Source: Aestuariibacter sp. (GTDB lineage: Bacteria; Pseudomonadota; Gammaproteobacteria; Enterobacterales; Alteromonadaceae). From it: a stretch of DNA of 64,000 bases. Positions 9,695 to 18,540 of this stretch are shown piece by piece (the stretch's first letter is position 1; each line of letters starts with the position of its first letter). Location: the NCBI GenBank assembly GCA_017794925.1, contig CP051238.1:1979138-2043137 (forward strand). The letters run 5' to 3'. The notes under the pieces were generated by a model that did no database searches, had not been told where the DNA came from, and saw only the letters and a list, made by a program, of their open reading frames with translations. Made by a program: the position numbers and the translations under genes.

Positions 9695-10843
9695 ATGGAG
9701 AATATGGAGGTGTTCGTGAACTTTAAAAATTATAAAGATGTGTTGACTAAGAATTTCTCTTTTATTAATTACCATTTTTATTTTATTGATATTTTAAGAG
9801 TGTTGTCAGCTGTACTTATAGTTATGTATCATTATCGCGATTTATTTCGGAATGAACAATCTAATGCGTTAGGATTAACGTTTGATAACGTTGGAACTCT
9901 AAGCCTCTTTAAGTCTATGCCTTGGATTACTTCCTACGGTAGCTATGCAGTAATGTTATTTTGGGCTATTTCCGGTTGGGTTTTTGCCCACATGTATTGT
10001 GATTCAAAAGGTATTTCATTACGACTTTTTTTTATTCGCCGTTTTTCTAGGCTTTACCCATTACATTTTCTAACTTTGATAATAACTGCTTTGCTACTAG
10101 TAGTGGCTTATTTTGAGGATATCGACTTGTGGCCGGGCAACCATAGTCTTTACAACTTCTTGAGACAAATTTTTTTTGTATCAGGTTGGGGCGGGGACAT
10201 TTATAGTTTTAACAAGCCTATATGGTCAGTTTCAGTAGAAATAGCAGTTTACGCTATTTACTACTTTATCGTTAAATTATTTGGCGTTAATTTTTTAAAC
10301 TCGTTTGTTGCGTTCTTACTAAGCGCTGTATTCTTGTTATTTACTGGTAGCCTTATAGCTTCATCTAGCGTTTTCTTTTTTGGCTCAGTCATTGCTTATT
10401 TAATTTATCGAATTGTAGTTGAAGCGCCCAGTATATTTAAATGGTGGGTTCCCTTAGCATCTATCATACCTATGTTGCTAACGATATATATCGATGAGTT
10501 CTATTTTGAGTTGCCTCTTACCCTTTATTTGGGCCCAATTTGTTGGGGAATAATATTCCTTCTTTGTTATTTAGAAAGTTTTGTAGTTGCAGATCTCAGT
10601 TACCTAGCTTGGTTTGGGAATTTAACCTACTCGAGCTACTTGATACATATGCCACTAATGATGCTGATTGTTTTTTTATTTAAATTGAATTTCATTAGTC
10701 CAATTTGGTTTTCTTATAATATTTCGTTGGCTTTATTTTTGTTGGTCGTTCTAGTGCTCTCTTTCTTCTGCTATAAGTTTTATGAACTGCCGTTACATGT
10801 TTTTATAAAAAAATTAGATTCTAGATTTAATGTTGAGAATTAG
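9695..10843 (+). CDS. Acyltransferase-3 family membrane protein (OafA/NodX-like)
   Basis: Up to 382 residues with about ten membrane spans. IDILRVLSAVLIVMYHY carries the conserved His of the family, and the FFIRRFSRLYPLH motif follows at about residue 110. Such proteins transfer acetyl or other acyl groups to extracytoplasmic sugars. The start is ambiguous: ATG 9695, ATG 9704 or GTG 9716, the last closely following GGAGGT. It probably decorates the exopolysaccharide together with the hexapeptide acetyltransferases upstream. Confidence 0.87.
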   Translation: MENMEVFVNFKNYKDVLTKNFSFINYHFYFIDILRVLSAVLIVMYHYRDLFRNEQSNALGLTFDNVGTLSLFKSMPWITSYGSYAVMLFWAISGWVFAHMYCDSKGISLRLFFIRRFSRLYPLHFLTLIITALLLVVAYFEDIDLWPGNHSLYNFLRQIFFVSGWGGDIYSFNKPIWSVSVEIAVYAIYYFIVKLFGVNFLNSFVAFLLSAVFLLFTGSLIASSSVFFFGSVIAYLIYRIVVEAPSIFKWWVPLASIIPMLLTIYIDEFYFELPLTLYLGPICWGIIFLLCYLESFVVADLSYLAWFGNLTYSSYLIHMPLMMLIVFLFKLNFISPIWFSYNISLALFLLVVLVLSFFCYKFYELPLHVFIKKLDSRFNVEN

Positions 10844-10985
10844 AGTCTTCCACTCAGTTCGTTATTAAATTGGTGCATATGATATGTAGATAAAATATTG
10901 TCTGTGTTTTTTTGAATTTCAAAATGGATATTCATTTCATGAGAGATGGTGGTGCTCTAATTAAGATGCTTTTTAGGTGTTATAT

Positions 10986-11759
10986 ATGTCAACTTTAATT
11001 GTTATTGCGGATTGGAATGGATATCCTTTAACTAGAATGAAACGACTTGGTAAGAATGTTTTCGAATGTGGATTACAACCACTTTTGAATAATATAAAGA
11101 AATATAAATCAGGTTGTGATTTTGAAGTAGTTTTATCAATAAACTTTGATCGTAATGAATCGTTAGGATTGGATCATTATAGTAGTCTTATGGACGAGTA
11201 CGAATTTATATCTAATGTATTGTTCAAAGAAGATAATATAGGCATGGACTTGGGAGCATATAATTTTGCTTTAAATAAGTGTATTGGGAAAGGAACTGTA
11301 CGCGATATATTGTTAATGAATACTTCAGTTAGAGGTCCATATGAAGACGGTTGGTTACTAAATCATAAGTCATTATTTTATTCAGACGATAAGGTTGGTC
11401 TTTGCGGGATCTCTATAAATTCTCATAATACCTGTGTAGAGCCTAATGTTTTTATGCCACATGTTCAGTCTTTTTTTCTTTATTTTAATACTTTTGTTTT
11501 TACAAATGTTTTTCGTTCTGAAATTCCTGGTAGTAAGGTGAACCTAAATAAAGTCCAATTGATAGAAGAAGGTGAAATAGAGATTTCTCGATTGGTTCTA
11601 GAATCTGGTTTAAAAATTGTATCCTCTAACTTTCCTAGATTTTTATATAAAAAAGATGCTGATTGGTCAATACCGGAAAAAGATATTAGATTTACGAGAA
11701 AGTATGGGAAATTTGCTAATAAAATTCCAAAGCTTTCTGTTAAAAAGTGGTTTTTTTAG
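10986..11759 (+). CDS. Putative sugar-transfer protein, distantly RgpF-like
   Basis: 257 residues from ATG 10986, which has AGGTG 6 bases upstream. I do not firmly recognise the family. Motifs worth noting are DNIGMDLGAYNFAL (about residue 82) followed by ILLMNTSVRGPY (about 113). They recall the conserved NxGxD and LLxN regions of RgpF/rhamnan-synthesis-type transferases. No membrane segment or signal peptide is seen. It is the last polysaccharide gene before the IS scar. Confidence 0.5.
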   Translation: MSTLIVIADWNGYPLTRMKRLGKNVFECGLQPLLNNIKKYKSGCDFEVVLSINFDRNESLGLDHYSSLMDEYEFISNVLFKEDNIGMDLGAYNFALNKCIGKGTVRDILLMNTSVRGPYEDGWLLNHKSLFYSDDKVGLCGISINSHNTCVEPNVFMPHVQSFFLYFNTFVFTNVFRSEIPGSKVNLNKVQLIEEGEIEISRLVLESGLKIVSSNFPRFLYKKDADWSIPEKDIRFTRKYGKFANKIPKLSVKKWFF

Positions 11760-12056
11760 TTTTCAAGGTTTTACAATTTTTTTTAGATACTTAAAGGTAT
11801 ATTTTGTACTTTCACGACACCTAAAATGAGAGACGTAATTTGAATTTTCCGCAATCATTAATGTAGTGCTCAAGTATTTTTGGCTACGGTTTTATAGGTT
11901 TTCAAGAACATTATTGACCTGATAATTAACACAAACAAAGGGTACTGATGTAATGGCAACTTGATGGTGATATTATCAATTTATAAGAAGTGGTAAGCCC
12001 CTAATTCCCTAGTCACTTTATAGCTTTATAATTACATAAACTATGAGGTGTTACTA
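11760..12056. other. AT-rich intergenic region before the IS scar
   Basis: 297 bases with no convincing gene. The only structure noted is the first copy of an imperfect 33-base repeat at 11945-11977, and a ribosome site (GAGGTG, 12045-12050) for the truncated orfA that follows. Confidence 0.5.
11945..11977 (+). repeat. 33-base imperfect direct repeat, copy 1
   Basis: Begins CTGATGTAAT and ends GGTGATATTATC. It matches 12450-12482 in the same orientation at 28 of 33 positions by eye, with all mismatches in the middle 11 bases. The two copies bracket the IS3 scar. Confidence 0.7.
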
Positions 12057-12173
12057 ATGAGCGTTAAACGCTACCCTGAAGAATTTAAAATCCAGGCTGT
12101 TGAGCAAGTCACGAAGCAAGGCCATTCTTTGACCTCTGTGGCTGAACGTCTATGTTCAGACATTCATTTCTAA
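12057..12173 (+). pseudogene. IS3-family orfA fragment
   Basis: The frame from ATG 12057 encodes MSVKRYPEEFKIQAVEQVTK and further residues matching the helix-turn-helix N-terminus of IS3-family OrfA. Only about 32 residues are transposase-like; the frame then runs out of homology and stops at 12171-12173. A good ribosome site precedes it, but the product is a remnant that cannot transpose. It abuts an inverted fragment of orfB, showing that the element was internally rearranged. Confidence 0.8.
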
Positions 12174-12425
12174 ATTTGCCGTTTAAGCTTTCGACAAATG
12201 CGTTCTGCGTAGGCTTGCCTGGCTTGATAAAACCAAGCTCAATACCTGTTTCTTTACTCCAGAATAACATCCCCTTGCTAGTGAATTCTGTACCGTTGTC
12301 GCAAATCACCTTTTTAGGCTTTCCCCGTAGCTCTATCAGTTGACGAAGGAAACGAGCGACCTGTCGTCCGCTAATTGATACCGAGACTAGCTGTCCAACC
12401 ATTTTTAAATCCCTAATCAACCCAC
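12152..12425 (-). pseudogene. IS3-family orfB (DDE transposase) internal fragment, inverted
   Basis: On the minus strand this encodes about 90 residues of the IS3 OrfB catalytic core. The second catalytic Asp lies in VICDNGTEFTSKG and the catalytic Glu in PTQNAFVESLNGKFR. The first Asp, the N-terminus and the C-terminus are missing, so it is a dead fragment. It lies in opposite orientation to the adjoining orfA piece, which a simple deletion of one IS copy cannot produce. Confidence 0.85.
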
Positions 12426-12449
12426 GTGAAATTTTCAATTGAGGGAACT

Positions 12450-12482
12450 CTGATGTAATAGTAGTTTTATGGTGATATTATC
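12450..12482 (+). repeat. 33-base imperfect direct repeat, copy 2
   Basis: Same orientation as 11945-11977, with 28 of 33 identical positions. It lies just upstream of the CpsB-type phosphatase gene and contains an ATG (12469) that opens a longer but unlikely start for that gene. Confidence 0.7.
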
Positions 12483-12531
12483 GTCGAATAGGTTAATAGT
12501 TCAGGCGTTATTAAAGGCAGTAACAGTTACA

Positions 12532-13254
12532 ATGATAGATTTACACAGCCATATATTACCGGGTATTGATGATGGTGCCCGCGATGCTGATATGTCGTTG
12601 GCTATGGCACAACAAGCCGTTGATGTCGGTATTTCATTTATGATGTGTACGCCACATATGCATTGGGGCACATTTGATAACGATATTGAGATTATTGAGC
12701 CTGTCTTTAAACAACTACGCCGTGATATCAGTGCTGCGGGGATCCCGTTAACATTAGGTTGGGCTGCCGAGGTGCGTTTAAATGAAATGGTACCATTGTG
12801 GTACAAAACGCAAAAAATCCCGTTTTTGGGTATGTTGAATGGAAAAAAGGTTCTTTTACTTGAATTACCTCATAGCCATATACCAGCAGGTGCGGATCAA
12901 TTAATTAAATGGCTCATCGCTAACGGCGTTCAACCGTTAATTCCTCATCCCGAACGTAATCGTGATGTTTGGGAACGTCCGGAAAAAATTCGTTGGTTGA
13001 GAAATTTGGGTTGCTTGTTTCAGGTAACTGCAGGGGCGTTAACCGGGCGATTTGGTGAAGTGGTACAGGATATTTCGTTAAGTATGCTGGATGATGATTT
13101 TATTGATTTGGTCGCATCGGATACTCACGATACCAAGCGTCGCCCTAATGATATGAAAGATGCCTTTGAATTGGTCTGCAGACAGGCTGGAGAGCGGCCG
13201 GCACAACGTTTATTCGTAGAAACTCCTGGCAATATTGTGGGGCTTTCTGCTTAG
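12532..13254 (+). CDS. CpsB/CapC/YwqE-type tyrosine-protein phosphatase (PHP fold)
   Basis: 240 residues from ATG 12532, where the family begins (MIDLHSHILPGIDDGA). An in-frame ATG at 12469 would add an unrelated N-terminus encoded in a repeat, so I reject it. Metal ligands of the PHP active site are visible in DLHSH (3-7), CTPHMHWG (about 38-45), HPERN and ASDTHD. Members dephosphorylate the tyrosine-autokinase that controls polysaccharide export and chain length. The partner Wzc-like kinase is not in the window, presumably upstream. Confidence 0.88.
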   Translation: MIDLHSHILPGIDDGARDADMSLAMAQQAVDVGISFMMCTPHMHWGTFDNDIEIIEPVFKQLRRDISAAGIPLTLGWAAEVRLNEMVPLWYKTQKIPFLGMLNGKKVLLLELPHSHIPAGADQLIKWLIANGVQPLIPHPERNRDVWERPEKIRWLRNLGCLFQVTAGALTGRFGEVVQDISLSMLDDDFIDLVASDTHDTKRRPNDMKDAFELVCRQAGERPAQRLFVETPGNIVGLSA

Positions 13255-13423
13255 TTTGCTGCTGGGCTTTTATTGAATAGCTATAACTAATTAGGGTTAC
13301 TAAACATTAAAGGTAATTGGTTATTCGGGAAATGTCCATAAGACTTAATTCGTAAATATGTGATATTTATCTATTTTCTATGCGCTAATAACCTTAATAG
13401 TAAAAAAATTGAAAGGGAAATCA

Positions 13424-14443
13424 ATGACGACTAAAACCGAGTGGGTTGATTACGCAAAAGCAATCGGGATCATATTGGTAGTATATGGTCACGTGGCTCG
13501 TGGACTTTATAACGGCGGAATTACGATACCGGAGCATATATATTTACTTGCGGATAGCATTGTTTACAGCTTTCACATGCCACTATTTTTCTTTTTATCC
13601 GGACTTTTCTTCTATTCTTCCTTTGTTAAAAGGGGGGCTGTGGGACTTACGTTTAATAAAATCGATACCATTGTTTACCCTTACATTTTATGGTCTATTT
13701 TACAGGGAGGTATGGAGTTTGTTTTATCCAACTATACCAACGGAAATGTGACCCTAAGTGAGGTATTGCAACTTTGGGATCCTAGGGCTCAGTTCTGGTT
13801 TTTATATGCATTATTTTTCATTTTTATGGTATCTATCGCACTATTTTCCTTTGTGGAATTTCGTTGGTTAGTGTTTATATTTGGATTTGCTTGCTTACTC
13901 TATATATTCAGGGGGCATCTCCCAAGCTCTCAAATTGTATTATTCGTTGCCAATAATCTGGTTTACTTTGTGCTTGGACTTGTGTTCACCCGGTTCAATA
14001 TAGCTTCTCATTTATCTTCCTATTCGGCATTTTTAATCCTTCTAGTGCTTTTCTTAACAGCGCAATATGGCTTCCATGATTATTTGAATTTGTCATATAC
14101 CCACCAGGGAGTCGAAGCATTAGTTTTGGCTACTATCTCTATCTTGTTTGTGGTATCGGTTTCCTCTTTACTATCGCGTACTTCAAGTAAAATGCTGGCG
14201 TTTATCGGTGCATCCTCTATGGCCATTTATGTAATGCACATTCTTGCTGGAAGTGGAGTTCGAGTGGTATTGATTAAATTTCTAGGCATTAATGATGTTA
14301 TGGTGCATCTGGTGCTAGGTTGTTTTGCGGGCTTGTTTTTGCCACTATTAGCTGTATATTTTATTAACAGACTAAGTATTCCATATTTGTTCTCCGCCCC
14401 TATAAGCAAACTACTTCGAGTACATCGAAAAGTAGCTACTTAA
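13424..14443 (+). CDS. Acyltransferase-3 family membrane protein (fucose acetylase-like)
   Basis: 339 residues, about ten membrane spans. It starts TEWVDYAKAIGIILVVYGHV, with the His of the family motif, followed by FFFLSGLFF, as in capsule O-acetylases. ATG 13424 has AAAGGGA 5 bases upstream; the in-frame TTG 13409 does not. It probably acetylates a periplasmic or surface glycan. It is the last + strand gene of the polysaccharide locus and converges on rfbB across a hairpin. Confidence 0.87.
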   Translation: MTTKTEWVDYAKAIGIILVVYGHVARGLYNGGITIPEHIYLLADSIVYSFHMPLFFFLSGLFFYSSFVKRGAVGLTFNKIDTIVYPYILWSILQGGMEFVLSNYTNGNVTLSEVLQLWDPRAQFWFLYALFFIFMVSIALFSFVEFRWLVFIFGFACLLYIFRGHLPSSQIVLFVANNLVYFVLGLVFTRFNIASHLSSYSAFLILLVLFLTAQYGFHDYLNLSYTHQGVEALVLATISILFVVSVSSLLSRTSSKMLAFIGASSMAIYVMHILAGSGVRVVLIKFLGINDVMVHLVLGCFAGLFLPLLAVYFINRLSIPYLFSAPISKLLRVHRKVAT

Positions 14444-14473
14444 TAGGTCTCTATCATGGAATACCATTGAGGA

Positions 14474-14516
14474 AAAGATGGAGACTAATATAGTAATATT
14501 TAGGCTCTCCATCTTT
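14474..14516. terminator. Hairpin between convergent acyltransferase and rfbB genes
   Basis: An 11-base perfect stem (AAAGATGGAGA with TCTCCATCTTT) encloses a 21-base loop in the 98-base gap between convergent genes. The T-run is poor on both strands, so termination here is likely but not certain. Confidence 0.5.
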
Positions 14517-14541
14517 AGATTACGCGGAGTACAGGTTTAGT

Positions 14542-15630
14542 TTAGCTAGTACCCAATCGCTCTCCCTGATAGCTGCCATCTAAAACAGCCTGCCACCATG
14601 CAGTATTATTTAGATACCATTCCACGGTTCTTCTGATTCCGCTCTCAAAGGTTTCTTGAGGTGACCAGCCCAATTCCTTTTTGATTTTACTGGCGTCAAT
14701 GGCATAGCGCATATCGTGACCCGGGCGGTCAGCCACACTGGTGATTAAATCACGGTAGCTGCCTTCGGCTTTCGGTTTTACTTCATCGAGGATGTCACAG
14801 ATAGTGTGTACGACTTCGATGTTTTGCTTTTCGTTATGGCCACCAATGTTATAGGTTTCGCCTATCTCGCCCTGGGTTGCTACCAAGACAAGTGCTCTGG
14901 CGTGGTCTTCCACGAACAGCCAGTCACGGATTTGATTGCCTTTGCCATAAACCGGTAACGGCTTGCCCGCTAAGGCATTGAGTATCATCAGCGGTATAAG
15001 TTTTTCCGGAAAGTGGTACGGCCCGTAGTTGTTTGAACAGTTGGTAACAACGGTTGGCAGTTTATACGTACGTAACCAGGCGCGAACTAGGTGGTCTGAT
15101 GCGGCTTTTGATGCTGAATAAGGCGAGCTTGGCTCGTAAGACGTTTCTTCCGTAAACAGCGGTAGCTCGGTGCCTGAGGCAACTTCATCCGGGTGTGGCA
15201 GGTCACCATACACTTCGTCGGTGGAGATATGGTGGAATGTAAAGCCTGCCTTTTTATCTTCGCTTAATTGAGCATAGTAAGCACGGGCTTGCTCCAGCAG
15301 CACATAAGTGCCTACTACGTTGGTTTGAATAAACTCACCCGGGCCATCGATAGAACGGTCTACATGGCTTTCAGCGGCCAAGTGCATAATAATATCAGGC
15401 TGGTAAGTGTCCAGTACCCGCTTCACTTCCGGACCATCACAGATATCTACTTGTTCGAAGTGATAGCGCTCACTTGAGTCCACTTCTTTGAGGGATTCCA
15501 GGTTACCCGCATAAGTGAGTTTATCCAGATTCACCACGGTATGCTGTGTGTCATTAATTAAATGGCGAACGACCGCGGAGCCAATAAAGCCTGCACCGCC
15601 GGTTACAATAATCGTTTTTGCTGTTGTCAT
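14542..15630 (-). CDS. rfbB: dTDP-glucose 4,6-dehydratase
   Basis: 362 residues, the normal length. An extended-SDR Rossmann motif GGAGFIGS (11-18), [10 protein letters not shown] with the catalytic Thr-Asp-Glu, and YSASK (Tyr and Lys of the SDR pair) are all present. It converts dTDP-glucose to dTDP-4-keto-6-deoxyglucose. It is last in the minus-strand order rfbA, rfbC, rfbB and starts 9 bases after rfbC. It feeds dTDP-sugars to the neighbouring glycosyltransferases. Confidence 0.97.
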   Translation of the reverse strand: MTTAKTIIVTGGAGFIGSAVVRHLINDTQHTVVNLDKLTYAGNLESLKEVDSSERYHFEQVDICDGPEVKRVLDTYQPDIIMHLAAESHVDRSIDGPGEFIQTNVVGTYVLLEQARAYYAQLSEDKKAGFTFHHISTDEVYGDLPHPDEVASGTELPLFTEETSYEPSSPYSASKAASDHLVRAWLRTYKLPTVVTNCSNNYGPYHFPEKLIPLMILNALAGKPLPVYGKGNQIRDWLFVEDHARALVLVATQGEIGETYNIGGHNEKQNIEVVHTICDILDEVKPKAEGSYRDLITSVADRPGHDMRYAIDASKIKKELGWSPQETFESGIRRTVEWYLNNTAWWQAVLDGSYQGERLGTS

Positions 15631-15639
15631 GTCGTTCCT

Positions 15640-16185
15640 CTATAACGTTGGCGCATCAATAAATGCGACACCGGTTTCATCCTTGCCTGATAAAGAAGGG
15701 GCTTCGCCATTCACCAATGGCCAGTCGATTCCAATTGTCGGATCGTCATATTTCACCGACACTTCTGATTCAGGTTGGTAGTAGTCGGTGCATTTATACA
15801 CAAACTCTGCCGATTCAGAGGTTACGTAAAAGCCGTGTGCAAAGCCGGCTGGCACCCACAACTGGCGTTTGTTTTCCGCTGAAAGATACACTCCGACCCA
15901 CTTTCCAGAGGTAGGCGAATCTTTGCGCATATCTACCGCCACATCAAATACTTCGCCTGAGACCACGCGCACTAGCTTGCCTTGAGTTTGTTCTAGCTGA
16001 TAATGCAACCCGCGCAAAATACCTTGTTTAGATTTAGAGTGATTGTCCTGTACAAACTCGACACTTGCACATTCAGATTTAAACCAGTCGGTACGAAAGG
16101 TTTCCATAAAAAAGCCACGTTCATCGCCAAACACGTGTGGTTCAATAATTTTGACATCCGGGATGTCGGTTTTGATTACTTGCAT
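15640..16185 (-). CDS. rfbC: dTDP-4-dehydrorhamnose 3,5-epimerase
   Basis: 181 residues of RmlC cupin fold. MQVIKTDIPDVKIIEPHVFG opens the protein; RGLHYQ contains the catalytic His, and WVPAGFAHGFYV and YKCTDYY are family signatures. It epimerises the 4-keto sugar made by RfbB. It lies between rfbA and rfbB on the minus strand, 9 bases before rfbB. The 205-base gap to rfbA holds one decayed REP-like hairpin, and rfbC could have its own promoter there. Confidence 0.97.
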   Translation of the reverse strand: MQVIKTDIPDVKIIEPHVFGDERGFFMETFRTDWFKSECASVEFVQDNHSKSKQGILRGLHYQLEQTQGKLVRVVSGEVFDVAVDMRKDSPTSGKWVGVYLSAENKRQLWVPAGFAHGFYVTSESAEFVYKCTDYYQPESEVSVKYDDPTIGIDWPLVNGEAPSLSGKDETGVAFIDAPTL

Positions 16186-16233
16186 TTTTAATTATTATTC
16201 CTATCGTTTCCCGGAAAAGGTCTATTCTGGTTA

Positions 16234-16264
16234 TCCCGGAAAGTACGAAGTGCTTGTACGGGAT
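16234..16264. repeat. Decayed single REP-like hairpin
   Basis: A TCCCGGAAAGTAC...GTGCTTGTACGGGA sequence in the rfbA-rfbC gap resembles the B-type hairpins found at 20-38 kb but has lost part of its stem. It is the only such element near the polysaccharide locus. Confidence 0.55.
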
Positions 16265-16390
16265 TGCCTAATCAGCTCATCGTAGCCACATCAACGGACA
16301 TTTATACAGGTTTCAGCTCAACTTGCTGAGTCCAAACTTACCTTACTATTAAGGAGATCCCCGCCTACGTGAGGATGTAGAATGTCCTTG

Positions 16391-17269
16391 TCACTTAACC
16401 CGGTCTTTAATGACTTTTTGCAGATACGTACCATAGCCGCTCTTTATGAGTGGTGCAGCCAGCTTTTCTAATTGTGCCGCATCGATATAGCCCATCCTGA
16501 AGGCAACTTCTTCGGGACAACAGATTTTCAGGCCCTGGCGTTTTTCGATTGCTGCCACAAAGTTCGCGGCATCTAACAAGCTATCAAGTGTACCGGTGTC
16601 CAGCCAGGCAGACCCTCTTCCCATTAACTCAACTTTAAGTGAGCCTTCCTGTAGGTACATATTGTTGAGATCGGTGATTTCCAGTTCGCCGCGGGGAGAC
16701 GGCTTTACTTCCTTGGCGAAATCTACCACTCGATTGTCGTAGAAATACAGACCGGTCACCGCATAATTGGACCTTGCCACTTCAGGCTTTTCTTCAATGG
16801 ATAGGGCATTCCAGTCATCATCGAATTCAACTACGCCATAACGCTCGGGATCATTTACATGATAACCAAATACAGTTGCACCTTCTTGTAGCTTGTGTGC
16901 ACTGTTTAAAGACAATTTCAGGTCGTGTCCGTAATAGATGTTGTCACCGAGAATAAGTGTACAGGCATTGTTATCAATGAATGACTCGCCGATTAAAAAG
17001 GCTTGAGCCAGGCCATCCGGAGAGGGCTGTACCGCATATTCAATATTAATTCCCCAAGCACTCCCATCGCCCACTAACTCTATGAATCTGGATTGTTCTT
17101 CCGGAGTGGTAATGATGAGGATATCTTTGATGCCCGCCAGCATTAATGTGGATAGGGGGTAATAGATCATCGGTTTGTCGTAAACCGGCATAAGTTGCTT
17201 ACTGACGACTTTGGTTAGAGGGTGTAAACGGGTACCAGAACCGCCCGCTAAAATGATTCCTTTACGCAA
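16391..17269 (-). CDS. rfbA: Glucose-1-phosphate thymidylyltransferase
   Basis: 292 residues, the usual size. The nucleotidyltransferase signature [11 protein letters not shown] (9-19) with [17 protein letters not shown], then LGDNIYYG and EITDLN, are diagnostic. It makes dTDP-glucose from glucose-1-phosphate and dTTP. It heads the minus-strand rfbA-rfbC-rfbB set. The reductase rfbD is absent from the window, so the end product could be rhamnose (rfbD elsewhere) or another dTDP-deoxy sugar. Confidence 0.97.
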   Translation of the reverse strand: MRKGIILAGGSGTRLHPLTKVVSKQLMPVYDKPMIYYPLSTLMLAGIKDILIITTPEEQSRFIELVGDGSAWGINIEYAVQPSPDGLAQAFLIGESFIDNNACTLILGDNIYYGHDLKLSLNSAHKLQEGATVFGYHVNDPERYGVVEFDDDWNALSIEEKPEVARSNYAVTGLYFYDNRVVDFAKEVKPSPRGELEITDLNNMYLQEGSLKVELMGRGSAWLDTGTLDSLLDAANFVAAIEKRQGLKICCPEEVAFRMGYIDAAQLEKLAAPLIKSGYGTYLQKVIKDRVK

Positions 17270-17626
17270 AATAATAATTCCTTTTTTTGCTAATGATTTC
17301 GGAGTACTAATTACAGCTTTATGTTGTGCGTTAAACTAAGTCTTTGAAGTTATAATTCAATAAATGTACCAATAATGCATACCAAAACATTGAGTAGCCT
17401 TGTTAATGCCTTGAATGATTTCTTTATTGCTCATTTAAAGTATTAGCAACTGCAGTCGGATAAGGAGCAGAGCTTTTATCTATATAGTCGTAGATTCAAT
17501 GTGAAATCAAATTAACTGTAGATGCGGTTACTACTATTCAAACGTGCTTAGACCTGTTCGATTAAGTAAAAAAAAACCAGTTAGTAAACTAACTGGTTTT
17601 TGATATTTGGAGATTGTTATCTCAAA
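17270..17626. other. Intergenic region between rfbA and the PEP-CTERM gene
   Basis: 357 AT-rich bases without a convincing gene. It holds the transcription terminator at 17572-17601 for the gene to the right and must contain the rfbA promoter, which I could not assign. Confidence 0.5.
17572..17601 (-). terminator. Rho-independent terminator of the PEP-CTERM gene
   Basis: A perfect 14-base inverted repeat (AAAAACCAGTTAGT / ACTAACTGGTTTTT) with a 2-base centre lies 25 bases after the stop codon. Read on the minus strand it ends in a run of nine T. Confidence 0.88.
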
Positions 17627-18478
17627 TTACTTTCTTTTTGCACGACTGATGCCGATACCTGCCAAGCCTAGTGCAAACAATAGGATTGCCGAAGGTGCTG
17701 GTACCTGAGCAACAGGTTGTCCGGTGATGCCTACAACCAGGTTATCAAATTCACCCGCAATACCGGTTGTTGTGATTACCAACTTATCGAATTGATCTTC
17801 AATTGAGAAATCGATGTTAACGTATGCATTTGAAGATGCGCTAGTTTGATTTCCAGTGCTACCTTGAAGCGCAGTTAGTAATTCAACACCACTGATTGAC
17901 GATACCAACGTTTCACCAGAATAAAAAGCAAAACTGTTGTAAGTATCAACCGAACCCCAGTAGAAACCTAAATAAGTAATACCAAAAGGGGCTTGGTCGC
18001 TGTACATATTGTCAAAAAACGAAAGCATTGACGTGTAATCGAAAATGGCAGTTGCGACGCCTGAACCGTTATTCGTTAAGTAGCCGTAACACGTATTGTC
18101 ACCCGCTGGCGCTGCAGCAACGCTGCTAACAGAACCTTTGCGAATACCGATTTCAGTCGAATCTGCAGTTACGCTTACGCCAAGAGGGCTATTGTTAATA
18201 CTGTTAACCGCACATTCGTTTTCGTAACCAGAAACAGTGTATTCGGTAGAACCAGGGGCTCCTGGAATACCCGTCGCTGCGTCGAACGTTTCGATTAAAT
18301 AATTACCAACAGATGTAGCGCCTGTAATTGGATCCATGTACTGACTAGTCAGTCCAGAACCATCAGAAGCAGCTACCCCGCCGAAAGAAATATTTGCCGC
18401 GTAGCTAGGGCTCATTGCGCTCGCAAGCATAATCGAACCGATAGCTAATAATTTTGGAGCTGAAAATAACTTACACAT
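17627..18478 (-). CDS. Exported PEP-CTERM-like sorting-signal protein
   Basis: 283 residues from ATG 18478, chosen because AAAGGTGG lies 5 bases upstream and a signal peptide begins there (MCKLFSAPKLLAIGSIMLAS, cleavage near PSYA-A). The end, VPAPSAILLFALGLAGIGIS then RAKRK, is a PEP-CTERM-type tripartite signal: Pro-rich motif, hydrophobic helix, basic tail. The motif is PAP where the type form is PEP. The middle is an extracellular beta-rich region with no domain I recognise. Exosortase substrates are usually co-regulated with exopolysaccharide genes, which fits the location. No exosortase gene is in the window. Confidence 0.82.
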   Translation of the reverse strand: MCKLFSAPKLLAIGSIMLASAMSPSYAANISFGGVAASDGSGLTSQYMDPITGATSVGNYLIETFDAATGIPGAPGSTEYTVSGYENECAVNSINNSPLGVSVTADSTEIGIRKGSVSSVAAAPAGDNTCYGYLTNNGSGVATAIFDYTSMLSFFDNMYSDQAPFGITYLGFYWGSVDTYNSFAFYSGETLVSSISGVELLTALQGSTGNQTSASSNAYVNIDFSIEDQFDKLVITTTGIAGEFDNLVVGITGQPVAQVPAPSAILLFALGLAGIGISRAKRK

Positions 18479-18525
18479 AATACCACCTTTGTGTGTGTTT
18501 ACTGCTTTCATACTCCGGTAATATA

Positions 18526-18540
18526 GCGAATTCCGTGCCA
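18526..18540 (-). promoter_or_regulatory. Sigma-54 (-24/-12) promoter
   Basis: Read on the minus strand: TGGCAC GGAAT TCGC. The GG and GC dinucleotides are exactly 10 bases apart, as RpoN promoters require; only one base departs from the TTGC element. It lies 48 bases before the start codon of the PEP-CTERM protein. Confidence 0.75.

Noticed and set aside
11945..12482. 33-base repeats as the terminal inverted repeats of the IS
   Set aside because: The copies are direct, not inverted, and their order does not fit the orientation of the orfB fragment.
12469..12531. N-terminal extension of the CpsB-type frame
   Set aside because: It falls within a 33-base repeat and the family starts at 12532.
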